Shown here piece by piece: positions 42,208-51,850 of a DNA stretch of 64,000 nucleotides. The notes beneath the pieces were generated by a model. The model saw nothing but the letters and a program-made list of their open reading frames with translations. It was not told the DNA's origin and made no database searches. The DNA comes from Maribacter cobaltidurans (GTDB taxonomy: Bacteria > Bacteroidota > Bacteroidia > Flavobacteriales > Flavobacteriaceae): assembly GCF_002269385.1 (NCBI RefSeq), contig NZ_CP022957.1, positions 2,413,001 to 2,477,000 on the forward strand, written 5' to 3'. Numbering within the stretch: position 1 is the first letter of the stretch; every line of letters begins with the position of its first letter. Both the position numbers and the translations under genes were made by a program.

Positions 42208-43930
42208 TTTAAGTTTAGAAAATAAGGAATGGTGGATAGTCGTGATTTTGGTGGGTCTATTGCTATTGGCCGTATTTATATGGAAAGAATGGAAGGGCAA
42301 ACCAGATAGGCGGTTTTACATCAATTCCTTTTTAGGGTTTGTAGCTATTCTTTGCCTATCCTTCCTGGTTTTGAGGCCTACGTACTTGCAAAAAGTGAGG
42401 GGCGAGGCGGTATTATTGACAGAAGGCTACCAAAAAGAAATCTTGGATAGTTTAAAAAAAAACAACCGAAGGATTTCTGAAATAGAGTATAGACCTGGCA
42501 TGGACCTTTCCTCAAAATTGGATTCCATTGAACATTTGTTCATTATGGGACATGGGGTACGTGAGTCCGATTTATGGCAATTGAAATCGGACAATGTTAC
42601 CTTCCTTCCTTCTCAGATATCCGAAGGAATCATTAAATTAAAATACAACCAGAACGAAAGTGCAGGTAGTGATTTGATGGTGCAGGGTATTTACAGAAAC
42701 CAAAATGCCCGGATGAAATTAACTTTGAAAGGTCCCGGAGAAAATACACTGGATTCTATTTCTTTTTTGAATAAGGGGGACCATCATTTCAAGCTGAAAA
42801 CAAATCTTAAAGTCGACGGCAAGTTCCTATATCATATAACGGAGCAGGATAGTGCCGAGAACATCATAAATACCGAAGCCTTGCCTGTTATTGTGACAGC
42901 AAACAAGCCTTTGAAAATCTTGATTGTAAACGAGTTTCCTTCCTTTGAGACCAAATATTTAAAAAACTTTTTATCGGAGGAAGGCCATGAGGTAACCGTA
43001 AAGACAAAACTTACCAAACAGCAGTACAAGTTTGAATATTTCAATACGGATCAAGTAGCGATTTATTCCTTGAATAGGGAGAATATAGGGATGTTCGACT
43101 TGATGGTTTTTGATGACCAGTCCTTGAAAAATCTTTCCAAGTCTGAGCGTAATATACTAATGGAACAGGTTTCTGCCCGTGGACTTGGAGTTTTTGTACA
43201 GCAAACTGGGAATAATTTTCAATCTAAAAATAGTTTAGGGCAATTGAATACACTCCCCGATGAGCAAACCCAAGTAAAATTGGATATGGGGTCTAACCCC
43301 GTTCTGGAAAAGTATCACGTCCAATTTGATAGCATGGGATTAATGGGAATGATCATAGGTAATTACGGATATTCCCTTCAAATAGGTCAGGGGCACATTG
43401 GGAGCACGTTTTTAAAGAATACGTACCAACTCCTTTTGGACGGCAAAGATTCGGATTATAGGGAACTATGGTCCAGTCTAATCAATGGAATTCGCAAACG
43501 ATCTGAGAAATCCGCTCAATTTCATTCAGATTCATATTGGGCGAGTGTCAATGAACCTTTTCATTTTTCCTTTTTTTCTTCTGAACTCGACCCCAAAATC
43601 AGGGTTGAAAAACAATATCAGGTACCGTTAATAAAAAATTCTGTTGTATCCGATGAATGGATGGGTACGGTGTACCCCAAAAGGGCAGGATGGCATCAAT
43701 TGCAATCGGAATCGGATAGTAGTAGTTCCTTAAATTACTATGTGATGGAAGAAGGACTTTGGAAATCGCTTACAGATTACAATACCTTAAAAAGGAATAA
43801 ACGCTTTTTTAGTAAAAATCCCTCCAAGATTCAGGAAAAATTTCTTCCGCAAAGGATAAGTCCTATTTGGTTTTTGACCATTTTTATCCTGGTCATGGGG
43901 TATTTGTGGCTGGAACCTAAATTAAGATAG
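42197..43930 (+). CDS. membrane protein with a GATase1-like domain, end of the MoxR/BatA operon
   Basis: 577 residues from ATG 42197 (MWNSLSLENKEWW), overlapping the previous stop by 11 nt. Two N-terminal helices (VVILVGLLLLAVFIW; FLGFVAILCLSFLVL) and one at the C-terminus (PIWFLTIFILVMGYLWLE) bracket an external region. The segment KILIVNEFPSFETKYLKNFL with FDLMVFDDQSLKNLS resembles a class I glutamine-amidotransferase-like Rossmann fold without a catalytic cysteine. Probably acts with the MoxR/DUF58/BatA proteins. Downstream of it the pantothenate kinase has its own 53-nt gap. Confidence 0.65.
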   Translation: MWNSLSLENKEWWIVVILVGLLLLAVFIWKEWKGKPDRRFYINSFLGFVAILCLSFLVLRPTYLQKVRGEAVLLTEGYQKEILDSLKKNNRRISEIEYRPGMDLSSKLDSIEHLFIMGHGVRESDLWQLKSDNVTFLPSQISEGIIKLKYNQNESAGSDLMVQGIYRNQNARMKLTLKGPGENTLDSISFLNKGDHHFKLKTNLKVDGKFLYHITEQDSAENIINTEALPVIVTANKPLKILIVNEFPSFETKYLKNFLSEEGHEVTVKTKLTKQQYKFEYFNTDQVAIYSLNRENIGMFDLMVFDDQSLKNLSKSERNILMEQVSARGLGVFVQQTGNNFQSKNSLGQLNTLPDEQTQVKLDMGSNPVLEKYHVQFDSMGLMGMIIGNYGYSLQIGQGHIGSTFLKNTYQLLLDGKDSDYRELWSSLINGIRKRSEKSAQFHSDSYWASVNEPFHFSFFSSELDPKIRVEKQYQVPLIKNSVVSDEWMGTVYPKRAGWHQLQSESDSSSSLNYYVMEEGLWKSLTDYNTLKRNKRFFSKNPSKIQEKFLPQRISPIWFLTIFILVMGYLWLEPKLR

Positions 43931-43983
43931 TTCAATGAGATGTTTTGTAAGGTGGAAGCCAATCCATTTTATAACTTTACACT

Positions 43984-44712
43984 ATGAATTTAGTCGTTGA
44001 TATAGGTAATACATATGTAAAGTTCGCGGTATTTGACAAAAATGTGATTGTTTTTTATGACCGGTTTAAAATAGAAGGTTTTACTACTAAGGTCAAAGAG
44101 CTCTTTAAGGTGTATCCAAGTATTGCAATGGCCATCTATTCCTCGGTCGGTGCCACTGACAAAAAGTACCTAACCGTAATTACTTTATTTTGTAAAGTAC
44201 ATGTGTTGTCCCATAAATCCAAAGTTCCTTTCAAAAATAGCTATGCTACGCCCCAAACATTGGGCATTGACAGAATAGCTTTGGCAACCGCCGCATTTTA
44301 TCATGCACCTCACAAAAACACCTTGGTTATTGATGCTGGTACATGTATCACCTATGATATGGTCAACGACTTTGATGAGTATCTGGGCGGTGCCATTTCA
44401 CCCGGGGTAGAAATGCGATATAGGGCAATGCACGAACAGACTTCTGCCCTTCCTTTACTTAAAAAAGAGATTCCATTGGATTTGATCGGCAATACGACTG
44501 AGTCCAGTATGCATAGCGGGGTTGTCAATGGGGTTTGCCGTGAAATGGACGGAATTATTGATGAATATACAACCCGATTTAAAGATTTAACAGTTATTTT
44601 AACAGGGGGTGATGCCCTTTTTTTGTCTAAAAGACTAAAAAATACCATCTTTGCGGATTCCAAATTCCTGCTAAAGGGACTTAATTATTTGCTGGAATAC
44701 AACAAGCACTAG
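43984..44712 (+). CDS. coaX: type III pantothenate kinase
   Basis: 242 residues; first step of coenzyme A synthesis from pantothenate, potassium-dependent, acetate-kinase-like fold. Motifs: LVVDIGNTYVKFAVFD (phosphate 1), TLGIDRIALATAAFYH, VIDAGTCITYDMV, and YLGGAISPGVEMRYRAMHEQ. Length is normal for CoaX. ATG at 43984; its stop is directly followed by the ATG of an outer membrane protein gene, implying a transcript that continues into envelope genes. Confidence 0.95.
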   Translation: MNLVVDIGNTYVKFAVFDKNVIVFYDRFKIEGFTTKVKELFKVYPSIAMAIYSSVGATDKKYLTVITLFCKVHVLSHKSKVPFKNSYATPQTLGIDRIALATAAFYHAPHKNTLVIDAGTCITYDMVNDFDEYLGGAISPGVEMRYRAMHEQTSALPLLKKEIPLDLIGNTTESSMHSGVVNGVCREMDGIIDEYTTRFKDLTVILTGGDALFLSKRLKNTIFADSKFLLKGLNYLLEYNKH

Positions 44713-45999
44713 ATGATCAAGAAAATTGTAATTGCAATAGTGTGCATGGCCGCCGGAGGTATGTATGCTCAAAATGGTACGGTTTCTCCCTATTCGTTTT
44801 TCGGTATTGGTGACTTGAGGACTTCTGCTACGGTGGAAAACCAGATGATGGGTCATATTGGTGTATACGCGGACAGTATTCATTTAAATCTTCAAAACCC
44901 AGCGGCTTATGGCGAATTGGGACTTGATGTAATGGACAAAGTGGGTCTTGTGGCGTACACGGCCGGCCTTTCAAACAAGCAATTCAGGTTGAAAAGCTTT
45001 GAAGAAGAGCAGCGTAGTTCCGTCACTACTTTAGACTACCTTTCTTTAGGTTTTAGTCTAGGAAAGGGACTGGGAATGGGATTCGGGATAATGCCATACT
45101 CATCCGTTGGCTATAATTTTGTGGATGAAAGATCTAGCGGCGGTCAGGCCTTAACCAATATTTTTAGTGGTGAAGGGGATTTATCCAAGGTATATTATTC
45201 CATAGGATATCAAATTATTAAGGATTTGAGTTTGGGAATGACCATTAATTATAATTATGGGACTTTATCCAACGAAAGATTGCAACAGATTGAAGATGTA
45301 CAATTTGGAACCTTTGATAGAAGGAGTTCCCAAATCAACGGCTTCGATTTTAACTATGCCCTTTTATATACCCCTGCCATTAAAGAGGATTATACCCTGC
45401 ATACTTCGGTAAGGGTCAATACCCAAGGAAACCTTGTTTCGAAAAATCAAAGAAATTTAGGCTCATTTTCCGTGGCGACAGGGGGCAATATAGAAAATAT
45501 AGACGTTGACTTGGATGCCGCGAATCTTCGTAATACGGAATTTAAGATTCCAACAAGGACAACTTTAGGTTTGGGATATGGTAAGGATTTTAAATGGTTT
45601 TTGGGTGCGGAATATAGTTTTCAAGGATTAAGCTCCTTTGAAAACCCTTTTTTAGGAACGGATAATGTAATTTATAAGGATGCGAGTTCATTGGCATTAG
45701 GAGGATTCTTTACACCAGATGCAAATTCCTTCAATAGTTATTTAAAACGGGTAACCTATCGAGCGGGTTTACGTTTGGACAAGACCGGAATGGTAGTCAA
45801 TGATGTGGACATAAATAATTTTGGCATAACTTTTGGTCTAGGGTTACCATTGGGAAGAAGTTTCTCCAATCTTAATGTTGGTTTTGAACTGGGTAGAAGG
45901 GGAACCACCAGGGCAAATTTAATAGAAGAGAGTTACTTTAAGGTCAATCTAGGCCTCTCATTAAATGATCGATGGTTCCAGAAACGAAAGATAAATTAA
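44713..45999 (+). CDS. outer membrane beta-barrel protein
   Basis: 428 residues with a Sec signal (IVIAIVCMAAGGMYAQNG) and a mature protein rich in alternating strands and aromatic-ended segments, such as LDYLSLGFSLGKGLGMGFG and KVNLGLSLNDRWFQKRKIN at the C-terminus. It resembles Bacteroidetes putative outer membrane proteins beginning SPYSFFGIGDL. I read it as an outer-membrane porin-like or FadL-like barrel; no ligand can be stated. It follows coaX immediately and precedes a TPR protein. Confidence 0.7.
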   Translation: MIKKIVIAIVCMAAGGMYAQNGTVSPYSFFGIGDLRTSATVENQMMGHIGVYADSIHLNLQNPAAYGELGLDVMDKVGLVAYTAGLSNKQFRLKSFEEEQRSSVTTLDYLSLGFSLGKGLGMGFGIMPYSSVGYNFVDERSSGGQALTNIFSGEGDLSKVYYSIGYQIIKDLSLGMTINYNYGTLSNERLQQIEDVQFGTFDRRSSQINGFDFNYALLYTPAIKEDYTLHTSVRVNTQGNLVSKNQRNLGSFSVATGGNIENIDVDLDAANLRNTEFKIPTRTTLGLGYGKDFKWFLGAEYSFQGLSSFENPFLGTDNVIYKDASSLALGGFFTPDANSFNSYLKRVTYRAGLRLDKTGMVVNDVDINNFGITFGLGLPLGRSFSNLNVGFELGRRGTTRANLIEESYFKVNLGLSLNDRWFQKRKIN

Positions 46000-46035
46000 T
46001 AAAATTTTAGTACATTAACCACTTTTAAAATTAGA

Positions 46036-47409
46036 ATGATGAAAACGAAACTTTACTTCGCGGCAATTATGTTCCTAGGAATGATGGGGGTAAGTAATGC
46101 ACAGGCGCAAAACCCTGAATGTATGACGAATCTGTCCATATTTTCGGAGCATGCAAAAGTCAAAAATTATGATGCGGCATATGAGCCTTGGAAAAAGACA
46201 TACGAAACATGTCCACAGTTGAACAATGCCATCTATGTGTATGGGGAACGTATCTTAAAGGATAAAATAGATAAATCCTCAGGTGCAGAAAAAGAGGCTT
46301 TTGTTACGGAATTGATGGGCTTATATGACAACAAGCTAAAGCATTTTTCTTCCAAAACGAGTCCAGGTGAGACTATGGTAGATAAGGCCATGGTTAAATA
46401 TGATAATAAAATGGCCGATGATTCCGAAATGTATAGCATGTTATCGGAGGCGTTTACAAAGGATAGGGATAATTTTAACAATCCTAAGGCCTTATATCTT
46501 TATTTTTCAAGCTTGGTAGACTTACATGGAGCTGGAAAAAAGGAGTTGCAAGAAGTTTTTGATGTATATGATGATGTAACTGAAAAAATCGAGGAAGAAA
46601 ACGATAAGCTTACCGATCAGATTGCCAAGTTGTTGCCCAAGGAGGATGCGGGTACCTTGACCTCCAAGGAAAAACGAAGATTAAAGTCATATACTTCCTA
46701 TTCTGAAGCTTATGGTAAGATTGAGGGAAGCATAGATTCAAAATTAGGTGCGTTGGCGGATTGTACTAACTTAATTCCACTTTACGAGAAAAGCTTTGAG
46801 GAAAAGAAAGGTGATGTAAAATGGGTAAAAAGTGCAGTAGGAAGAATGTATAGTAAAGAATGTACAGAGGATCCTTTATTCAAGAAATTGGTCGAGGTTC
46901 AAGCGCAACTTGCTCCTTCTGCGGATACTTATGTATACTTGGGCTCCCTTAAAAAATCTAGCGGCGATACACAAGGTGCTGTGGCAGATTATAACAAGGC
47001 ATTGGAATTGGAAACAGATTCCAAAAAGAAATCCAATATAGCCTATAAGATTGCGACAAGCTACACAAAAACAAGCAGGTCAACGGCTAGAAGTTATGCA
47101 CAAAAGGCTATCGATGCGAACCCTGCAAACGGTAGAGCCTATTTGTTGATTGCCAGTTTGTATGCCGGTAGTGCCAATGAATGTGGTAATTCTCCTTTTG
47201 AGAAAAGAGCCATTTACTGGAAGGCTGCGGATATGGCCAGACAGGCAGGTAGGGTTGACCCCGCACTAAGCGGCAGGGCGAGTCAGGCTGCTACAAGTTA
47301 CAATGCAAAGGCACCAACTAAGGAAATGATCTTTAGTTCAGGAATGGCTGGAAAAACGGTATCTTTCTCATGTTGGGTAGGTGGTAGCGTAACTGTACCT
47401 GCATTATAA
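46036..47409 (+). CDS. periplasmic TPR-repeat protein
   Basis: 457 residues with a Sec signal (LYFAAIMFLGMMGVSNAQAQ). TPR-like helices are visible at about residues 290-380 (DTYVYLGSLKKSSGDTQGAV, then AVADYNKALELETDSKKKS). The middle contains a charged alpha-helical segment (DDVTEKIEEENDKLTDQIAK). The last segment KTVSFSCWVGGSVTVPAL looks strand-like. Position between an outer-membrane barrel and LptC suggests envelope assembly; the precise job is not evident. Confidence 0.75.
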   Translation: MMKTKLYFAAIMFLGMMGVSNAQAQNPECMTNLSIFSEHAKVKNYDAAYEPWKKTYETCPQLNNAIYVYGERILKDKIDKSSGAEKEAFVTELMGLYDNKLKHFSSKTSPGETMVDKAMVKYDNKMADDSEMYSMLSEAFTKDRDNFNNPKALYLYFSSLVDLHGAGKKELQEVFDVYDDVTEKIEEENDKLTDQIAKLLPKEDAGTLTSKEKRRLKSYTSYSEAYGKIEGSIDSKLGALADCTNLIPLYEKSFEEKKGDVKWVKSAVGRMYSKECTEDPLFKKLVEVQAQLAPSADTYVYLGSLKKSSGDTQGAVADYNKALELETDSKKKSNIAYKIATSYTKTSRSTARSYAQKAIDANPANGRAYLLIASLYAGSANECGNSPFEKRAIYWKAADMARQAGRVDPALSGRASQAATSYNAKAPTKEMIFSSGMAGKTVSFSCWVGGSVTVPAL

Positions 47410-47410
47410 A

Positions 47411-48016
47411 ATGACAAAACATTTTGTAGATATATATAAAGGCATTGCCATGGTTTCCATGGCAATGCTTTTTTTTTCATGTAAGGATAATTACAAACGG
47501 GTAGGGGAAGAAGCCAAAAAGGAGATTTTTCCTCAGGGTGTCGCCAAAAATTTTGTGCTTACCTATACGGAAATACCGGAAAACTTGGGCTCAGAGGATA
47601 CCGGTTCCTCCAAGATTTTGGCGGTTATATCCGGGCCCTTGAGAAATGATTTTGAAAATTTGGAATTTCCCCACCAGACCTTTCCCGAAGGCGTGCTAGT
47701 TGAAATTTTTAATGAAAAGAATGAAAAAACAACTATAGAGGCGGACCATGGTATATATTATAAGGCTACCTCCATTATCGATATGCAGGGAAATGTCATC
47801 ATTAAAGGTCATGACGGTAAAAAGTTAGAGGCTCCACAGCTGTATTATGATCAAGAAAATGAGTGGGCTTTTACCCAAGAAAAGTTTAAGTTTACAAACC
47901 CTGAGGACGGAACCGTAATGGATGGTGAAGGAATGGACATAAAGAAAGACCTTAGCTTTTTGAACGCCCATAAAACCTATGGTTTAATGTTGATCAAAGA
48001 AGATAGAGATGATTAG
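47411..48016 (+). CDS. lptC: LptC, LPS export periplasmic protein (lipoprotein form)
   Basis: 201 residues, LptC family, bridging the LptBFG complex and LptA in lipopolysaccharide transport. A lipoprotein-type N-terminus ends in SMAMLFFSCKD, where E. coli LptC has a transmembrane helix instead. The mature part forms the OstA-like beta-jellyroll: IEADHGIYYKATSIIDMQGN with VIIKGHDGKKLEAPQLYYD and GEGMDIKKDLSFLNAHKTYG. It starts 1 nt after the TPR gene and overlaps the next small gene by 8 nt. Confidence 0.85.
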   Translation: MTKHFVDIYKGIAMVSMAMLFFSCKDNYKRVGEEAKKEIFPQGVAKNFVLTYTEIPENLGSEDTGSSKILAVISGPLRNDFENLEFPHQTFPEGVLVEIFNEKNEKTTIEADHGIYYKATSIIDMQGNVIIKGHDGKKLEAPQLYYDQENEWAFTQEKFKFTNPEDGTVMDGEGMDIKKDLSFLNAHKTYGLMLIKEDRDD

Positions 48017-48212
48017 AATATTAAGATATACGGAATATTTGTACGTAATTGTAGCGGCATTTTCAATCTATAGAATTTTCACGGATTGGAATACGGATAG
48101 AAGTATGGCCTATTTTTTTATTTTTTTTGCGGTAGTATCCATTGGTATGTTTTTATTCCGAAGAAATTATCGCAAAAAGTTTGAACAACGCCAAAAGGAT
48201 AATCAAAAATAG
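48009..48212 (+). CDS. small two-helix membrane protein
   Basis: 67 residues, with two hydrophobic helices (LYVIVAAFSIYRIF and YFFIFFAVVSIGMFLF) and a basic C-terminal tail (RRNYRKKFEQRQKDNQK). The ATG overlaps the lptC stop by 8 nt, and the next gene begins 3 nt after its stop, so it is part of the same operon and very likely expressed. Not a family I recognise with confidence. Confidence 0.75.
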   Translation: MIRILRYTEYLYVIVAAFSIYRIFTDWNTDRSMAYFFIFFAVVSIGMFLFRRNYRKKFEQRQKDNQK

Positions 48213-48214
48213 CG

Positions 48215-49501
48215 GTGGATAGTAGTCTTGTTATTATTGTTCTTTCCCTAGTTTTTTCCGCTTTTTTTTCCGGAATGGAAATTGCATTTGTTTCCGCCAA
48301 CAAAATCCATATTGAAATAGAGAAAAAGCAGGCCGGTTTTTTAGCCAAGGTACTTACAAGACTGACCAAAAGACCCTCCAAGTTTATTGCGACCATGCTC
48401 ATTGGTAACAACATAGCCCTTGTGGTATATGGTCTTTTTATGGGAGAGATACTCATGAATTGGTTTTTGGGCATGAATCCTAAAAATGAGATTTTAAGGG
48501 TGTTGTTGACGGATTTCAGTCTATTGTCACAGACCATTATTTCAACGCTGGTCATCCTTATTACCGCTGAGTTTTTACCCAAGGTGTTGTTTCAGATTTA
48601 TGCCAATAGTCTTTTAAAATTATTGGCCATTCCTGCCTATCTATTTTATTTGGTATTCAGCCTTATTTCTGATTTTGTTATCTATGTTTCGGACTTCATT
48701 TTAAAATATATCTTTCGCACCTCGGGAGATGAAGTGCAGCTAGCCTTTACCAAGTTGGAATTGGGGGATTATATTACAGAGCAAATGGAAACGGTTGAGG
48801 AAGAGGATGAAGTGGATTCCGAAATCCAGATTTTTCAGAATGCCCTGGAGTTTGCAGAGGTGAAGGCCAGAGAGGTCATGGTTCCTCGAACCGAAATAAT
48901 GGCTGTGGAACTGCATGAAACACCTAAAAACTTGGCCAAATTGTTTTCGGAGACTGGCTATTCCAAAATATTGGTTTTTAAGGATACCATTGATAATGTG
49001 ATAGGGTATGTGCACTCCTATGAACTTTTTAAAAAACCAAAAACCATTAAGAGCATACTTCTGCCCGTGGAGTTTGTTCCAGAAACCATGCTTATTCAGG
49101 ATATTCTAAATGTCCTCATAAAAAAAAGGAAAAGTATTGCCGTGGTGCTGGACGAATATGGTGGAACTTCTGGACTTATGACCGTAGAGGATATTGTAGA
49201 GGAACTTTTTGGGGAAATCGAGGATGAACATGATACCACGGACTTGCGGGAGGAACAGATTGACGAACGTCATTTTCTCTTTTCCGCACGGCTAGAAGTG
49301 GATTATATTAACGAAAATTACAAATTGGACCTTCCCATTGGTGATGAATTCGAGACTCTTGGAGGTCTTTTGGTCCATCGTGTGGGTGAAATTCCGGAGA
49401 AGGATTCAGAAATAGTGATAGACCATTTTAGGTTTACTATTTTGGAGGTTTCCAATACCAAGATAGACTTGGTTTCCTTAGAACTTTTAGAAGAAGAATA
49501 G
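48215..49501 (+). CDS. CNNM/CorC-type (hemolysin family) membrane protein
   Basis: 428 residues with GTG start right after the small membrane gene. Residues 1-190 form the DUF21/CNNM transmembrane domain (LVFSAFFSGMEIAFVSANK). Two CBS domains follow (VMVPRTEIMAVELHE and LNVLIKKRKSIAVVLDEYGG), and the C-terminal CorC_HlyC domain begins around residue 345 (HFLFSARLEVDYINENY). Family members move Mg2+ or Co2+, or respond to nucleotides at the CBS pair; several are called hemolysins only historically. It lies in the lptC operon. Confidence 0.88.
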   Translation: MDSSLVIIVLSLVFSAFFSGMEIAFVSANKIHIEIEKKQAGFLAKVLTRLTKRPSKFIATMLIGNNIALVVYGLFMGEILMNWFLGMNPKNEILRVLLTDFSLLSQTIISTLVILITAEFLPKVLFQIYANSLLKLLAIPAYLFYLVFSLISDFVIYVSDFILKYIFRTSGDEVQLAFTKLELGDYITEQMETVEEEDEVDSEIQIFQNALEFAEVKAREVMVPRTEIMAVELHETPKNLAKLFSETGYSKILVFKDTIDNVIGYVHSYELFKKPKTIKSILLPVEFVPETMLIQDILNVLIKKRKSIAVVLDEYGGTSGLMTVEDIVEELFGEIEDEHDTTDLREEQIDERHFLFSARLEVDYINENYKLDLPIGDEFETLGGLLVHRVGEIPEKDSEIVIDHFRFTILEVSNTKIDLVSLELLEEE

Positions 49502-49678
49502 TACGTTCGGGTAAAATCTGATCGTATCAACTACGTAGTGCCAAATCTTTTAAACCGTATTTCAAACACAACCTACAGGTGACCGCTCTATGGGATTTTA
49601 CAGGTGTTTTTTAGTTTTTATTATTTCAATTAAAAATGGTAATTTCGCCAACTGATTTTAATTTTTTGATTCGATAGG

Positions 49679-51799
49679 ATGGCAGTTTTAGAAAATATTA
49701 GAAAGCGAACCACAGTTTTGATACTGATTATTGGTCTGGCCCTTTTCGCCTTTGTGATTTCGGGTGTATTTACAAGCAGCAATTTTGGTGCAGGTGGAAA
49801 AATGGGTTCTTCCGTTGGGGAAATTAACGGCAATGAAATTTCCATTGATGAATTTAGACAAAGGGTGGAAACCGCCACACAGCGAATGGGACCTACGGTT
49901 TCTTCCATGCAGACGATGAACCAGGTTTGGGACCAAGAGGTTCGAAGAAGTATCTTGGAAGAACAGTTTGAGGATTTGGGTATCGGTATAGAACAAGATC
50001 AAATCGTAGATTTTCTTAGAACTACGGGATACGCCCAAAACCCCGAATTTCAGAATGAGAACGGAGTTTTTGATCCCAATAGATTTAGATCTACGGTTTT
50101 GGACTGGAAAAATAACAATCCTGCCCAGTACGAATTTTGGCTTCAGACCGAAAATGAGATAATCCAAATGGCTAAGGAGCAAACCTATTTTGACCTTATC
50201 AAGGCAGGGGTAGGCGCTACTTTAAAGGAAGGGGAATTCGATTATAAGCTGGCCAACGAAAAAATGGATATCAGGTACGTTAGGGTACCCTATTCGTCCA
50301 TTCCGGACAGTACGATAACTGTTACAAAAAGTGAGATTTCCGATTATGTAAACGACCATAAGGAAGACTATAAACAAGACCCTGCAAGGGATATACAATT
50401 TGTCTATTTCAATGAAAAACCTTCCGACGCTGATGATGCCGCCGTGAAGGAAGAAATTACAAAATTGTTGGACGACACGGTGGAATATAATGCGCAGACC
50501 GATAGGAACGATACCATATCCGGATTTAGAAATACCGATGATATGGAGGCTTTCTTGGATAGGCATTCCGATGTTAAGTTCGATACTATATACAAGGCAA
50601 AGAAAAATCTTCCTCCAAGCGTAGCGGATACCTTAATGACATTGAACGTAGGCGAGATTTATGGTCCTTACAAAGATGCAGGTGCGTACAAGATTTCAAA
50701 AATGATGGGCAGAAGACCTAACGGTTCCGTTAAGGCAAGTCATATTTTGATTGCCTATGAGGGAGCTACCAGAGCGAATCCTGAGGTTACAAGAACGAAG
50801 GAGGAGGCAGAAAAAGAAGCGAATAGATTATTGGCAGAAGCTAAAAAATCCGGAGTAGTATTTGCAGAATTGGCCAGGGACAACTCTGACGGACCATCTG
50901 CTCCAAATGGAGGGGATTTAGGATATTTCCAAGAAGGTACCATGGTTCCCAAGTTTAATGATTTTGCTTTTGGAAATCCGGTAGGTACTATAGGATTGGT
51001 TGAAACTGATTTTGGTTTTCATGTCATCAAGGTGGATGACAAGGAAGATTTGGTGCAAATTGCTACGCTGTCCAGGGAAGTTGAACCATCTGAGGAAACT
51101 ACGAATATGTTGTTTACTGATGCAACAAAATTTGAAATGGAGACCATAGCAGATGAAGGTTCTTTTTCTGAAATAGCAAAAAAGAGCGAATATCTAGTGA
51201 GACCGGTCAATAAAATAAAACAATTGGACGAAAACCTTCCGGGCCTAGGAGCACAAAGAGGAATAGTTCAATGGGCCTTCAACGAAGATACAGAGGTCGG
51301 GGATATTAAGCGTTTTAATATAAACGATGGGTATGCGGTTGTACAATTAACCGGAATCTATAAAGAAGGTCTTATGAGTGCAGAGGATGCATCCGCAACG
51401 GTATTACCGATCATTAGAAAGGAAAGAAAAGCTGCACAGATTATTGCTGCAAACCAAGGAAAAGCTATGGATGCGATTGCTTCGGATAATAATACGACGG
51501 TTTCTACCGCAAGTGCATTAACGGTAAAATCCCCAACAATTCCCGGTGCAGGTAGCGAACCTATTGTGGTGGGCACAGCATATGGAATGAAAGAAGGTGA
51601 GACTTCAGGCCTATTGGAAGGAAATACCGGTGTTTTCAAAATTGAAGTAACCAAAAGAACGGAAGCTCCAAAATTGGATAATTATGCTACCTATGCAAAT
51701 ACCTTGAGAACCAACGCTGGTAACAGGGTAAATTCAGAAGTGTACAATGCACTTAAGGAATCTTCAGAAATTGAGGATAAAAGAGCTAATTTTTACTAG
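49679..51799 (+). CDS. PpiD/SurA-type peptidyl-prolyl isomerase, membrane-anchored
   Basis: 706-residue periplasmic foldase. An N-terminal anchor helix (VLILIIGLALFAFVISGVFT) leads to the SurA-N domain (EINGNEISIDEFRQRV). The parvulin domain is at about residues 350-440 (VKASHILIAYEGA and GGDLGYFQEGTMVPKFNDFA). A C-terminal region of about 240 residues follows, as in PpiD. Its role is probably outer membrane protein folding or quality control, matching the envelope genes upstream. The gap before it (177 nt) has no recognisable gene. Confidence 0.88.
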   Translation: MAVLENIRKRTTVLILIIGLALFAFVISGVFTSSNFGAGGKMGSSVGEINGNEISIDEFRQRVETATQRMGPTVSSMQTMNQVWDQEVRRSILEEQFEDLGIGIEQDQIVDFLRTTGYAQNPEFQNENGVFDPNRFRSTVLDWKNNNPAQYEFWLQTENEIIQMAKEQTYFDLIKAGVGATLKEGEFDYKLANEKMDIRYVRVPYSSIPDSTITVTKSEISDYVNDHKEDYKQDPARDIQFVYFNEKPSDADDAAVKEEITKLLDDTVEYNAQTDRNDTISGFRNTDDMEAFLDRHSDVKFDTIYKAKKNLPPSVADTLMTLNVGEIYGPYKDAGAYKISKMMGRRPNGSVKASHILIAYEGATRANPEVTRTKEEAEKEANRLLAEAKKSGVVFAELARDNSDGPSAPNGGDLGYFQEGTMVPKFNDFAFGNPVGTIGLVETDFGFHVIKVDDKEDLVQIATLSREVEPSEETTNMLFTDATKFEMETIADEGSFSEIAKKSEYLVRPVNKIKQLDENLPGLGAQRGIVQWAFNEDTEVGDIKRFNINDGYAVVQLTGIYKEGLMSAEDASATVLPIIRKERKAAQIIAANQGKAMDAIASDNNTTVSTASALTVKSPTIPGAGSEPIVVGTAYGMKEGETSGLLEGNTGVFKIEVTKRTEAPKLDNYATYANTLRTNAGNRVNSEVYNALKESSEIEDKRANFY

Positions 51800-51823
51800 T
51801 CCTTTTTCTTAAAAAATAACACG

Positions 51824-51850
51824 AGGCTCTCCCAATGGAGAGCCTTTTTT
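51824..51850. terminator. bidirectional terminator between ppiD and the GHMP kinase gene
   Basis: AGGCTCTCC (51824-51832) and GGAGAGCCT (51837-51845) form a 9-bp stem with loop CAAT and a T run (51845-51850) on the plus strand. It lies 24 nt past the PpiD stop and overlaps the end of the convergent kinase gene, so it mainly ends the plus-strand transcript. Confidence 0.8.
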
